From Ecdyonurus torrentis (lineage: Eukaryota; Arthropoda; Insecta; Ephemeroptera; Heptageniidae), in NCBI GenBank assembly GCA_949318235.1, contig OX439127.1, forward strand, positions 32,943,873 through 33,007,872: DNA of 64,000 bases, written 5' to 3'. Position numbers and translations under genes: made by a program. Shown here piece by piece: positions 52,601 through 64,000 of the stretch. Below the pieces are notes generated by a model. The model was not told the origin of the DNA. It saw only the letters and a list, made by a program, of their open reading frames with translations, and did no database searches. Position 1 is the stretch's first letter, and each line of letters begins with the position of its first letter.

Positions 52601-55600
52601 TATGTGTTTTTTTGACCGTAATTTAGAGAAAATATTATGTTAAAGGAATCTGTAAAATATAACACAAGATATACACACACCTATGTTTGTGTGTGGGTAG
52701 TACAAATCCCAATCTATGTTGAAAATTAGTTTTGAATCCTAGCGCGATGTTTTTGTATTTTTCATAAGCCATAATTATGTATTTAAGATAATATTAAGTA
52801 AAAATATTATGTTTAAAGAATATTTAAAATAGGAATTGCATAATACACACATCTATGTTTGTGAGCAAGCAGTGAGGGTCCCCACCGATCTTGAAATCTT
52901 GTTTTATTTCATGGCGTAATGTTTTTGTATTTTACTTAATGCATTCATATGTTTTTTAGATCGTAAAAAGTGAAAATTTTGTGATTAAACGATCGGTAAA
53001 AACAAGCTTTACATAATACACACACGTATGTTTGTAAGAAAGCTGTAGGCGTCCGAACCTATTAGGAAATCTCGTTTAATTCCCTGTCTTGATGTTTATG
53101 TATTTTACATAAGCCTTTTATGTGTTTGTTTGACCGTATTTTAGAGAAAATATTTTGTTAAAGGAATCTCTAAAATATAACACAAGATATACACACACCT
53201 ATGTTTGTGTGTGGGTAGTACAAATCCCAATCTATGTTGAAAATTAGTTTTGAATCCTAGCGCGATGTTTTTGTATTTTTTATAAGCCATAATTATGTAT
53301 TTAAGCTAATATTAAGTAAAAATATTATGTTTAATAATATTTATAATAGGCATCGCATAATACACACATCTATGTTTGTGAGCAAGCAGTGAGGGTCCTT
53401 ACCGATCTTTAAATCTTGTTTTATTTCATGGCGCAATGTTTTTGTATTTTACTTAATGCATTCATATGTTTTTTAGATCGTAAAAAGTAAAAATTTTGTG
53501 ATTAAACGATCGGTAAAAACAAGCTTCACATAATACACACACGTATGTTTGTAAGAAAGCTGTAGGCGTCCGAACCTATTAGGAAATCTCGTTTAATTCC
53601 CTGTCTTGATGTTTATGTATTTTACATAAGCAATTTATGTGTTTTTTTGACCGTAATTTAGAGAAAATATTATGTTAAAGGAATCTGTAAAATATAACAC
53701 AAGATATACACACACCTATGTTTGTGTGTGGGTAGTACAAATCCCAATCTATGTTGAAAATTAGTTTTGAATCCTAGCGCGATGTTTTTGTATTTTTCAT
53801 AAGCCATAATTATGTATTTATATAATATTAAGTAAAAATATTATGTTTAAAGAATATTTAAAATAGGAATTGCATAATACACACATCTATGTGTGTGAGC
53901 AAGCAGTGAGGGTTCCCACCGATCTTGAAATCTTGTTTTATTTCATGGCGCAATTGTTTTGTATTTTACTTAATGCATTCATATGTTTTTTAGATCGTAA
54001 AAAGTGAAAATTTTGTGATTAAACGATCGGTAAAAACAAGCTTTACATAATACACACACGTATGTTTGTAAGAAAGCTGTAGGCGTCCGAACCTATTAGG
54101 AAATCTCGTTTAATTCCCTGTCTTGATGTTTATGTATTTTACATAAGCCTTTTATGTGTTCGTTTGACCGTATTTTAGAGAAAATATTTTGTTAAAGGAA
54201 TCTCTAAAATATAACACAAGATATACACACACCTCTATGTTTGTGTGTGGGTAGTACAAATCCCAATCTATGTTGAAAATTAGTTTTGAATCCTAGCGCG
54301 ATGTTTTTGTATTTTGTATAAGCCATAATTATGTATTTAAGCTAATATTAAGTAAAAATATTATGTTTAATAATATTTATAATAGGCATCGCATAATACA
54401 CACATCTATGTTTGTGAGCAAGCAGTGAGGGTCCCCACCGATCTTGAAATCTTGTTTTATTTCATGGCGCCATGTTTTTGTATTTTACATAATGCATTCA
54501 TATGTTTTTTAGATAGTAAAAAGTGAAAATATTGTAATTAAACGATCGGTAAAAAAAAGTTTCACATAATACACACTCGTATGTTTGAAAGAAAGCTGTA
54601 GGCGTCCGAACCTATTAGGAAATCTCGTTTAATTTCCTGTCTTGATGTTTATGTATTTTACATAAGCCTTGTATGTGTTTGTTTGACCGTATTTTAGAGA
54701 AAATATTATGTTAAAGGAATCTGTAAAATATAACACAAGATATACACACACCTATGTTTGTGTGTGGGTAGTACAAATCCCAATCTATGTTGAAAATTAG
54801 TTTTGAATCCTAGCGCGATGTTTTTGTATTTTTTATAAGCCATAATTATGTATTTAAGCTAATATTAAGTAAAAATATTATGTTTAATAATATTTCTAAT
54901 AGGCATCGCATAATACACACATCTATGTTTGTGAGCAAGCAGTGAGGGTCCCCACCGATCTTGAAATCTTGTTTTATTTCATGGCACAATGTTTTTGTAT
55001 TTTACATAATGCATTTATATGTTTTTAAGATAGTAAAAAGTGAAAATTTTGTGATTAAACTATTGAAAAAGAAAAGCTTCACTTAATACACACACGTATG
55101 TTTGTAAGAAAGCTGTAGGCGTCCGAACCTATTAGGAAATCTCGTTTAATTCCCTGTCTTGATGTTTATGTATTTTACATAAGCCTTTTATGTGTTTGTT
55201 TGACCGTATTTTAGAGAAAATATTATGTTAAAGGAATCTGTAAAATATAACACAAGATATACACACACCTATGTTTGTGTGTGGGTAGTACAAATCCCAA
55301 TCTATGTTGAAAATTAGTTTTGAATCCTAGCGCGATGTTTTTGTATTTTTCATAATCCATAATTATGTATTTAAGATAATATTAAGTAAAAATATTATGT
55401 TTAAAGAATATTTAAAATAGGCATTGCATAATACACACATCTATGTTTGTGAGCAAACAGTGAGGGTCCTTACCGATCTTGAAATATTGTTTTATTTCAT
55501 GGCGCAATGTTTTTGTATTTTACTTAATGCATTCATATGTTTTTTAGATCGTAAAAAGTAAAAATTTTGTGATTAAACGATCGGTAAAAACAAGCTTCAC

Positions 55601-57069
55601 ATAATACACACACGTATGTTTGTAAGAAAGCTGTAGGCGTCCGAACCTATTAGGAAATCTCGTTTAATTCCCTGTCTTGATGTTTATGTATTTTACATAA
55701 GCAATTAATGTGTTTTTTTGACCGTAATTTAGAGAAAATATTATGTTAAAGGAATCTGTAAAATATAACACAAGATATACACACACCTATGTTTGTGTGT
55801 GGGTAGTACAAATCCCAATCTATGTTGAAAATTAGTTTTGAATCCTAGCGCGATGTTTTTGTATTTTTCATAAGCCATAATTATGTATTTAAGATAATAT
55901 AAGTAAAAATATTATGTTTAAAGAATATTTAAAATAGGAATTGCATAATACACACATCTATGTTTGTGAGCAAGCAGTGAGGGTCCCCACCGATCTTGAA
56001 ATCTTGTTTTATTTCATGGCGCAATGTTTTTGTATTTTACATAATGCATTCATATGTTTTTTAGATAGTAAAAAGTGAAAATGTTGTGATTAAACGATCG
56101 GTAAAAAAAAGCTTGACATAATACACACTCGTATGTTTGAAAGAAAGCTGTAGGCGTCCGAACCTATTAGGAAATCTCGTTTAATTCCCTGTCTTGATGT
56201 TTATGTATTTTTTATAAGCAATTTATGTGTTTTTATGACCGTAATTTAGAGAAAATATTATGTTAAAGGCATCTGTAAAATATAACACAAGATATACACA
56301 CACCTATGTTTGTGTGTGGGTAGTACAAATCCCAATCTATGTTGAAAATTAGTTTTGAATTCTAGCGCGATGTTTTTGTATTTTTCATAAGCCATAATTA
56401 TGTATTTAAGATAATATTAAGTAAAAATATTATGTTTAAAGAATATTTAAAATAGGAATTGCATAATACACACATCTATGTTTGTGAGCAAGCAGTGAGG
56501 GTCCCCACCGATCTTGAAATCTTGTTTTATTTCATGGCGCAATGTTTTTGTATTTTACTTAATGCATTCATATGTTTTTTAGATCGTAAAAAGTGAAAAT
56601 TTTGTGATTAAACAATCGGTAAAAACAAGCTTTACATAATACACACACGTATGTTTGTAAGAAAGCTGTAGGCGTCCGAACCTATTAGGAAATCTCGTTT
56701 AATTCCCTGTCTTGATGTTTATGTATTTTACATAAGTCTTTTATGTGTTTGTTTGACCGTATTTTAGAGAAAATATTTTGTTAAAGGAATCTCTAAAATA
56801 TAACACAAGATATACACACACCTATGTTTGTGTGTGGGTAGTACAAATCCCAATCTATGTTGAAAATTAGTTTTGAATCCTAGCGCGATGTTTTTGTATT
56901 TTTCATAAGCCATAATTATGTATTTAAGATAATATTAAGTAAAAATATTATGTTTAAAGAATATTTAAAATAGGCATTGCATAATACACACATCTATGTT
57001 TGTGAGCAAACAGTGAGGGTCCTTACCGATCTTGAAATCTTGTTTTATTTCATGGTGCAATGTTTTTGT

Positions 57070-57260
57070 ATTTTACATAATGCTTTCATATGTTTTTAAT
57101 ATAGTAAAAAGTGAAAATTTTGAGATTAAACGATCGGTAAAAAAAAGCTTCACATAATACACACACGTTTGTTTGTAACAAAGCTGTAGGCGTCCGAACC
57201 TATTAGGAAATCTCGTTTAATTCCCTGTCTTGATGTTAACGTATTTAACATAAGCCTTTT
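57070..57260. repeat. Second divergent satellite stretch, related to that at 48.2-48.4 kb
   Basis: It shares GCTTTCATATG, TTAATATAG, TTGAGATTAAACG, ACACGTTTGTTTGTAAC with 48280-48380, then has its own changes GATGTTAACGTATTTAACAT. The offset of about 8.8 kb is close to 17 trimers. Confidence 0.7.
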
Positions 57261-60200
57261 ATGTGTTTTTTTGACCGTAATTTAGAGAAAATATTATGTT
57301 AAAGGAATCTGTAAAATATAACACAAGATATACACACACCTATGTTTGTGTGTGGGTAGTACAAATCCCAATCTATGTTGAAAATTAGTTTTGAATCCTA
57401 GCGCGATGTTTTTGTATTTTTCATAAGCCATAATTATGTATTTAAGATAATATTAAGTAAAAATATTATGTTTAAAGAATATTTAAAATAGGCATTGCAT
57501 AATACACACATCTATGTTTGTGAGCAAACAGTGAGGGTCCTTACCGATCTTGAAATCTTGTTTTATTTCATGGCGCAATGTTTTTGTATTTTACTTAATG
57601 CATTCATATGTTTTTTAGATCGTAAAAAGTAAAAATTTTGTGATTAAACGATCGGTAAAAACAAGCTTCACATAATACACACACGTATGTTTGTAAGAAA
57701 GCTGTAGGCGTCCGAACCTATTAGGAAATCTCGTTTAATTCCCTGTCTTGATGTTTATGTATTTTACATAAGCAATTAATGTGTTTTTTTGACCGTAATT
57801 TAGAGAAAATATTATGTTAAAGGAATCTGTAAAATATAACACAAGATATACACACACCTATGTTTGTGTGTGGGTAGTACAAATCCCAATCTATGTTGAA
57901 AATTAGTTTTGAATCCTAGCGCGATGTTTTTGTATTTTTCATAAGCCATAATTATGTATTTAAGATAATATTAAGTAAAAATATTATGTTTAAAGAATAT
58001 TTAAAATAGGAATTGCATAATACACACATCTATGTTTGTGAGCAAGCAGTGAGGGTCCCCACCGATCTTGAAATCTTGTTTTATTTCATGGCGCAATGTT
58101 TTTGTATTTTACTTAATGCATTCATATGTTTTTTAGATCGTAAAAAGTGAAAATTTTGTGATTAAACGATCGGTAAAAACAAGCTTTACATAATACACAC
58201 ATGTATGTTTGTAAGAAAGCTGTAGGCGTCCGAACCTATTAGGAAATCTCGTTTAATTCCCTGTCTTGATGTTTATGTATTTTACATAAGCCTTTTATGT
58301 GTTTGTTTGACCGTATTTTAGAGAAAATATTTTGTTAAAGGAATCTCTAAAATATAACACAAGATATACACACACCTATGTTTGTGTGTGGGTAGTACAA
58401 ATCCCAATCTATGTTGAAAATTAGTTTTGAATCCTAGCGCGATGTTTTTGTATTTTTTATAAGCCATAATTATGTATTTAAGCTAATATTAAGTAAAAAT
58501 ATTATGTTTAATCATATTTATAATAGGCATCGCATAATACACACATCTATGTTTGTGAGCAAGCAGTGAGGGTCCCCACCGATCTTGAAATCTTGTTTTA
58601 TTTCATGGCGCCATGTTTTTGTATTTTACATAATGCATTCATATGTTTTTTAGATAGTAAAAAGTGAAAATATTGTGATTAAACGATCGGTAAAAAAAAG
58701 CTTCACATAATACACACTCGTATGTTTGAAAGAAAGCTGTAGGCGTCCGAACCTATTAGGAAATCTCGTTTAATTCCCTGTCTTGATGTTTATGTATTTT
58801 ACATAAGCCTTGTATGTGTTTGTTTGACCGTATTTTAGAGAAAATATTATGTTAAAGGAATCTGTAAAATATAACACAAGATATACACACACCTATGTTT
58901 GTGTGTGGGTAGTACAAATCCCAATCTATGTTGAAAATTAGTTATGAATCCTAGCGCGATGTTTTTGTATTTTTTATAAGCCATAATTATGTATTTAAGC
59001 TAATATTAAGTAAAAATATTATGTTTAATAATATTTATAATAGGCATCGCATAATACACACATCTATGTTTGTGAGCAAGCAGTGAGGGTCCCCACCGAT
59101 CTTGAAATCTTGTTTTATTTCATGGCACAATGTTTTTGTATTTTACATAATGCATTTATATGTTTTTAAGATAGTAAAAAGTGAAAATTTTGGGATTAAA
59201 CTATTGAAAAAAAAAAGCTTCACTTAATACACACACGTATGTTTGTAAGAAAGCTGTAGGCGTCCGAACCTATTAGGAAATCTCGTTTAATTCCCTGTCT
59301 TGATGTTTATGTATTTTACATAAGCCTTTTATGTGTTTGTTTGACCGTATTTTAGAGAAAATATTATGTTAAAGGAATCTGTAAAATATAACACAAGATA
59401 TACACACACCTATGTTTGTGTGTGGGTAGTACAAATCCCAATCTATGTTGAAAATTAGTTTTGAATCCTAGCGCGATGTTTTTGTATTTTTCATAAGCCA
59501 TAATTATGAATTTAAGATAATATTAAGTAAAAATATTATGTTTAAAGAATATTTAAAATAGGCATTGCATAATACACACATCTATGTTTGTGAGCAAACA
59601 GTGAGGGTCCTTACCGATCTTGAAATCTTGTTTTATTTCATGGCGCAATGTTTTTGTATTTTACTTAATGCATTCATATGTTTTTTAGATCGTAAAAAGT
59701 AAAATTTTGTCATTAAACGATCGGTAAAAAAAAGCTTGACATAATACACACACGTATGTTTGTAACAAAGCTGTAGGCGTCCGAACCTATTAGGAAATCT
59801 CGTTTAATTCCCTGTCTTGATGTTTATGTATTTTACATAAGCAATTTATGTGTTTTTTTGACCGTAATTTAGAGAAAATATTATGTTAAAGGAATCTGTA
59901 AAATATAACACAAGATATACACACACCTATGTTTGTGTGTGGGTAGTACAAATCCCAATTTATGTTAAAAATTAGTTTTGAATCCTAGCGCGATGTTTTT
60001 GTATTTTTCATAAGCCATAATTATGTATTTAAGATAATATTAAGTAAAAATATCATGTTTAAAGAATATTTAAAATAGGCATTGCATAATACACACATCT
60101 ATGTTTGTGAGCAAACAGTGAGGGTCCTTACCGATCTTGAAATCTTGTTTTATTTCATGGCGCAATGTTTTTGTATTTTACTTAATGCATTCATATGTTT

Positions 60201-60727
60201 TTTTAGATCGTAAAAAGTAAAAATTTTGTCATTAAACGATCGGTAAAAACAAGCTTCACATAATACACACACGTATGTTTGTAAGAAAGCTGTAGGCGTC
60301 CGAACCTATTAGGAAATCTCGTTTAATTCTCTGTCTTGATGTTTATGTATTTTACATAAGCAATTTATGTGTTTTTTTGACCGTAATTTAGAGAAAATAT
60401 TATGTTAAAGGAATCTGTAAAATATAACACAAGATATACACACACCTATGTTTGTGTGTGGGTAGTACAAATCCCAATCTATGTTGAAAATTAGTTTTGA
60501 ATCCTAGCGCGATGTTTTTGTATTTTTCATAAGCCATAATTATGTATTTAAGATAATATTAAGTAAAAATATTATGTTTAAAGAATATTTAAATAGGAAT
60601 TGCATAATACACACATCTATGTTTGTGAGCAAGCAGTGAGGGTCCCCACCGATCTTGAAATCTTGTTTTATTTCATGGCGTAATGTTTTTGTATTTTACT
60701 TAATGCATTCATACCCAGTAAACACGA

Positions 60728-60757
60728 CCACGAGGAAACCACGAGGAAACCTCGTGG
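60728..60757. repeat. CCACGAGG direct repeat and hairpin in the MITE
   Basis: CCACGAGG occurs at 60728-60735 and 60739-60746, each followed by AAA. The second copy forms an 8-bp perfect stem with CCTCGTGG at 60750-60757 over a 3-base loop. Confidence 0.75.
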
Positions 60758-60773
60758 ATTGTCGTGGACCTCA

Positions 60774-60838
60774 ACTGGTGGACCATATGACATCAATTAC
60801 GACGAGTTTTCCACCAGTTCGTAGAATGGTCCACCAGC
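60774..60838. repeat. ACTGGTGGACCAT inverted repeat in the MITE
   Basis: ACTGGTGGACCAT (60774-60786) faces ATGGTCCACCAGC (60826-60838), 12 of 13 paired. The related CCACCAGTT lies between them (60811-60819) and again near 61355. Confidence 0.7.
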
Positions 60839-61144
60839 TTCCACTAGTTTTTTTTAATTATTTTTTTTAGAACGATGAAAGAACTAAAGTTATTTAAATA
60901 ATATATACTTCTGAAATTTATTTAGAACATCTTTTCTGGATAAAAAAATCGAGTTACATCCAAAAATGCAATAAAATTTCTAACGGGTTGGTAACTTTTT
61001 GAAAAAAAAGCACTTTTGGGCAAAAAATTTAAAAAAACGAAAAATTTTTTTTCATTGATTCTAGTAAAAGATTAAAAATTAAACACTTTTTATTATTATG
61101 CATTTTTTATTTTTTTGCATAGAATGCACAGAAAATCGTGTACC

Positions 61145-61174
61145 ACGAGATTTTTTCTTTTTTTTAAATCTCGT
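61145..61174. repeat. ACGAGATTT hairpin in the MITE
   Basis: ACGAGATTT (61145-61153) and AAATCTCGT (61166-61174) are perfect complements around a T-rich 12-base loop. Confidence 0.75.
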
Positions 61175-61334
61175 AGAAATTTCTACTAGCTTTTCACGAG
61201 TTTCAACAAGATGGCCAATTCTGTAGATTTCTGATCAAGCAGTGATAAAAATAATAAATATTTGATATTGGATTATTTTTACGTCAATTAAAACAAAAAT
61301 AAACTGGTCGAAATAGGTGGATATTAGGTAGACA

Positions 61335-61372
61335 CTCGGAGAACGTGGAGCTTTCCACCAGTTTTCTCCGAG
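61335..61372. repeat. CTCGGAGAA hairpin in the MITE
   Basis: CTCGGAGAA (61335-61343) and TTCTCCGAG (61364-61372) are perfect complements with a 20-base loop. It is the fourth internal hairpin of the element. Confidence 0.72.
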
Positions 61373-61406
61373 AGTCCCCAAAGGTCCGCGAGTCGTGTTT
61401 ACTGGG

Positions 61407-64000
61407 TATGTTTTTTAGATCGTAAAAAGTGAAAATTTTGTGATTAAACGATCGGTAAAAACAAGCTTTACATAATACACACACGTATGTTTGTAAGAAA
61501 GCTGTAGGCGTCCGAACCTATTAGGAAATCTCGTTTAATTCCCTGTCTTGATGTTTATGTATTTTACATAAGCCTTTTATGTGTTTGTTTGACCGTATTT
61601 TAGAGAAAATATTTTGTTAAAGGAATCTCTAAAATATAACACAAGATATACACACACCTATGTTTGTGTGTGGGTAGTACAAATCCCAATCTATGTTGAA
61701 AATTAGTTTTGAATCCTAGCGCGATGTTTTTGTATTTTTTATAAGCCATAATTATGTATTTAAGCTAATATTAAGTAAAAATATTATGTTTAATAATATT
61801 TATAATAGGCATCGCATAATACACACATCTATGTTTGTGAGCAAGCAGTGAGGGTCCTTACCGATCTTTAAATCTTGTTTTATTTCATGGCGCAATGTTT
61901 TTGTATTTTACTTAATGCATTCATATGTTTTTTAGATCGTAAAAAGTAAAAATTTTGTGATTAAACGATCGGTAAAAACAAGCTTTACATAATACACACA
62001 CGTATGTTTGTAAGAAAGCTGTAGGCGTCCGAACCTATTAGGAAATCTCGTTTAATTCCCTGTCTTGATGTTTATGTATTTTACATAAGCAATTTATGTG
62101 TTTTTTTGACCGTAATTTAGAGAAAATATTATGTTAAAGGAATCTGTAAAATATAACACAAGATATACACACACCTATGTTTGTGTGTGGGTAGTACAAA
62201 TCCCAATCTATGTTGAAAATTAGTTTTGAATCCTAGCGCGATGTTTTTGTATTTTTCATAAGCCATAATTATGTATTTAAGATAATATTAAGTAAAAATA
62301 TTATGTTTAAAGAATATTTATAATAGGAATTGCATAATACACACATCTATGTTTGTGAGCAAGCAGTGAGGGTCCCCACCGATCTTGAAATCTTGTTTTA
62401 TTTCATGGCGCAATGTTTTTGTATTTTACTTAATGCATTCATATGTTTTTTAGATCGTAAAAAGTGAAAATTTTGTGATTAAACGATCGGTAAAAAACAA
62501 GCTTTACATAATACACACACGTATGTTTGTAAGAAAGCTGTAGGCGTCCGAACCTATTAGGAAATCTCGTTTAATTCCCTGTCTTGATGTTTATGTATTT
62601 TACATAAGCCTTTTATGTGTTTTTATGACCGTAATTTAGAGAAAATATTATGTTAAAGGCATCTGTAAAATATAACACAAGATATACACACACCTATGTT
62701 TGTGTGTGGGTAGTACAAATCCCAATCTATGTTGAAAATTAGTTTTGAATCCTAGCGCGATGTTTTTGTATTTTTTATAAGCCATAATTATGTATTTAAG
62801 CTAATATTAAGTAAAAATATTATGTTTAATAATATTTATAATAGGCATCGCATAATACACACATCTATGTTTGTGAGCAAGCAGTGAGGGTCCTTACCGA
62901 TCTTAAAATCTTGTTTTATTTCATGGCGCAATGTTTTTGTATTTTACATAATGCATTCATATGTTTTTTAGATAGTAAAAAGTGAAAATAATGTGATTAA
63001 ACGATCGGTAAAAAAAAGCTTGACATAATACACAATCGTATGTTTGAAAGAAAGCTGTAGGCGTCCGAACCTATTAGGAAATCTCGTTTAATTCCCTGTC
63101 TTGATGTTTATGTATTTTACATAAGCAATTTATGTGTTTTTTTGACCGTAATTTAGAGAAAATATTATGTTAAAGGAATCTGTAAAATATAACACAAGAT
63201 ATACACACACCTATGTTTGTGTGTGGGTAGTACAAATCCCAATCTATGTTGAAAATTAGTTTTGAATCCTAGCGCGATGTTTTTGTATTTTTCATAAGCC
63301 ATAATTATGTATTTAAGATAATATTAAGTAAAAATATTATGTTTAAAGAATATTTAAAATAGGCATTGCATAATACACACATCTATGTTTGTGAGCAAAC
63401 AGTGAGGGTCCTTACCGATCTTGAAATCTTGTTTTATTTCATGGCGCAATGTTTTTGTATTTTACTTAATGCATTCATATGTTTTTTAGATCGTAAAAAG
63501 TAAAAATTTTGTGATTAAACGATCGGTAAAAACAAGCTTCACATAATACACACACGTATGTTTGTAAGAAAGCTGTAGGCGTCCGAACCTATTAGGAAAT
63601 CTCGTTTAATTCCCTGTCTTGATGTTTATGTATTTTACATAAGCAATTTATGTGTTTTTTTGACCGTAATTTAGAGAAAATATTATGTTAAAGGAATCTG
63701 TAAAATATAACACAAGATGTACACACACCTATGTTTGTGTGTGGGTAGTACAAATCCCAATTTATGTTAAAAATTAGTTTTGAATCCTAGCGCGATGTTT
63801 TTGTATTTTTCATAAGCCATAATTATGTATTTAAGATAATATTAAGTAAAAATATCATGTTTAAAGAATATTTAAAATAGGCATTGCATAATACACACAT
63901 CTATGTTTGTGAGCAAACAGTGAGGGTCCTTACCGATCTTGAAATCTTGTTTTATTTCATGGCGCAATGTTTTTGTATTTTACTTAATGCATTCATATGT
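61407..64000. repeat. Satellite array, right segment
   Basis: About five trimers continue in the same orientation and phase from TATGTTTTTTAGATCG. Local variants include a longer AAAAAACAAGC near 62497, a junction of CCTTTTATG with TGTTTTTATGACC near 62610-62626 that combines two trimer types within subunit A, and ACACAATCG near 63034. The array leaves the window at 64000, so its right end is unseen. Confidence 0.96.

Larger units (their letters stand above)
20157..60713. repeat. Satellite array, central segment
   Basis: About 78 trimers of the 517-bp unit continue in the same orientation as the left segment. The first TA is the duplicated target. Variation is of the same kind as on the left. 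Diagnostic variants recur at multiples of the trimer: GCCATAAATAATTATG at 25321, 30499, 36193, 45516 and 49660 (GCAATAAATAATTATG at 41372); CTTGAAATTTATG near 25647, 30825, 36518, 41698 and 45842; ATTCTCTGTCTTG near 38061, 43239, 52563 and 60327. No gene is present. Confidence 0.97.
60714..61406. mobile_element. MITE-like element, 693 bp, TA target, CCCAGTAAACACGAC ends
   Basis: The element splits subunit C at CATTCATA/TGTTTTTTAG. TA is duplicated at 60712-60713 and 61407-61408. The ends are a perfect 15-bp inverted repeat, CCCAGTAAACACGAC at 60714-60728 and its complement at 61392-61406. No protein is encoded: the apparent frames at 60655-60870 and 61284-61484 run across the borders into satellite. 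The interior is AT-rich with GC-richer ends and contains several hairpins. A TA target and short inverted ends fit a non-autonomous cut-and-paste element (Tc1/mariner-type or another TA-targeting superfamily). The end sequence does not let me decide. Confidence 0.88.

Noticed and set aside
60655..60870. Plus-strand frame at the left MITE border, and 61284-61484 on the minus strand at the right border
   Set aside because: Both cross from satellite into the MITE, so they are chance fusions.

Overview
The window is AT-rich eukaryotic repeat DNA, most likely heterochromatin (pericentromeric, centromeric or subtelomeric) of an animal. An insect or other arthropod is my best guess, from base composition and the style of the transposons. 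I cannot name the species. I see no conserved protein-coding gene, tRNA or rRNA. About 57 kb is one head-to-tail satellite array running off both ends of the window, interrupted by two transposon insertions, each flanked by a TA duplication.

Satellite (1-13794, 20157-60713, 61407-64000). The basic unit is about 517 bp, with about 110 copies. It is itself a trimer of diverged ~172-bp subunits (A, B, C), recognisable by a shared ATACACACA...TATGTTTGT core spaced 173, 171 and 173 bp apart. The trimers are ordered into higher-order repeats. Two alternating trimer types give a loose ~1.03-kb period in places. The main higher-order period is ten trimers (about 5.17 kb). Length variants of 11, 8 and 4 trimers fit unequal exchange kept in 517-bp register. 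HindIII (AAGCTT) occurs once in most trimers.

Insertion 1 (13795-20156, 6,362 bp) starts CACTGCAAA and ends TTTGCAGTG. Both ends carry dense GTCTT/AAGAC motifs, the architecture of CACTA-Mirage-Chapaev (CMC) DNA transposons, here with a TA target. It encloses a probable nested fold-back element (16400-19451) with ~850-bp, nearly identical inverted arms. Outside the fold-back, several GC-richer islands carry splice-like boundaries on the minus strand and one AATAAA signal. They may be exons of a decayed or captured gene, but no long reading frame survives and I recognise no product.

Insertion 2 (60714-61406, 693 bp) is a MITE-like non-autonomous element with perfect 15-bp inverted ends (CCCAGTAAACACGAC) and several internal hairpins, many built around a CGAG/CTCG motif.

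History that can be read: the satellite was homogenised in multi-trimer blocks. A 2.07-kb four-trimer block was duplicated, and the 6.4-kb element then entered only the second copy, so the empty site is still visible in the first. Trimers near 48 kb and 57 kb carry unusual shared variants, so the right part of the window looks less homogenised than 24-48 kb.
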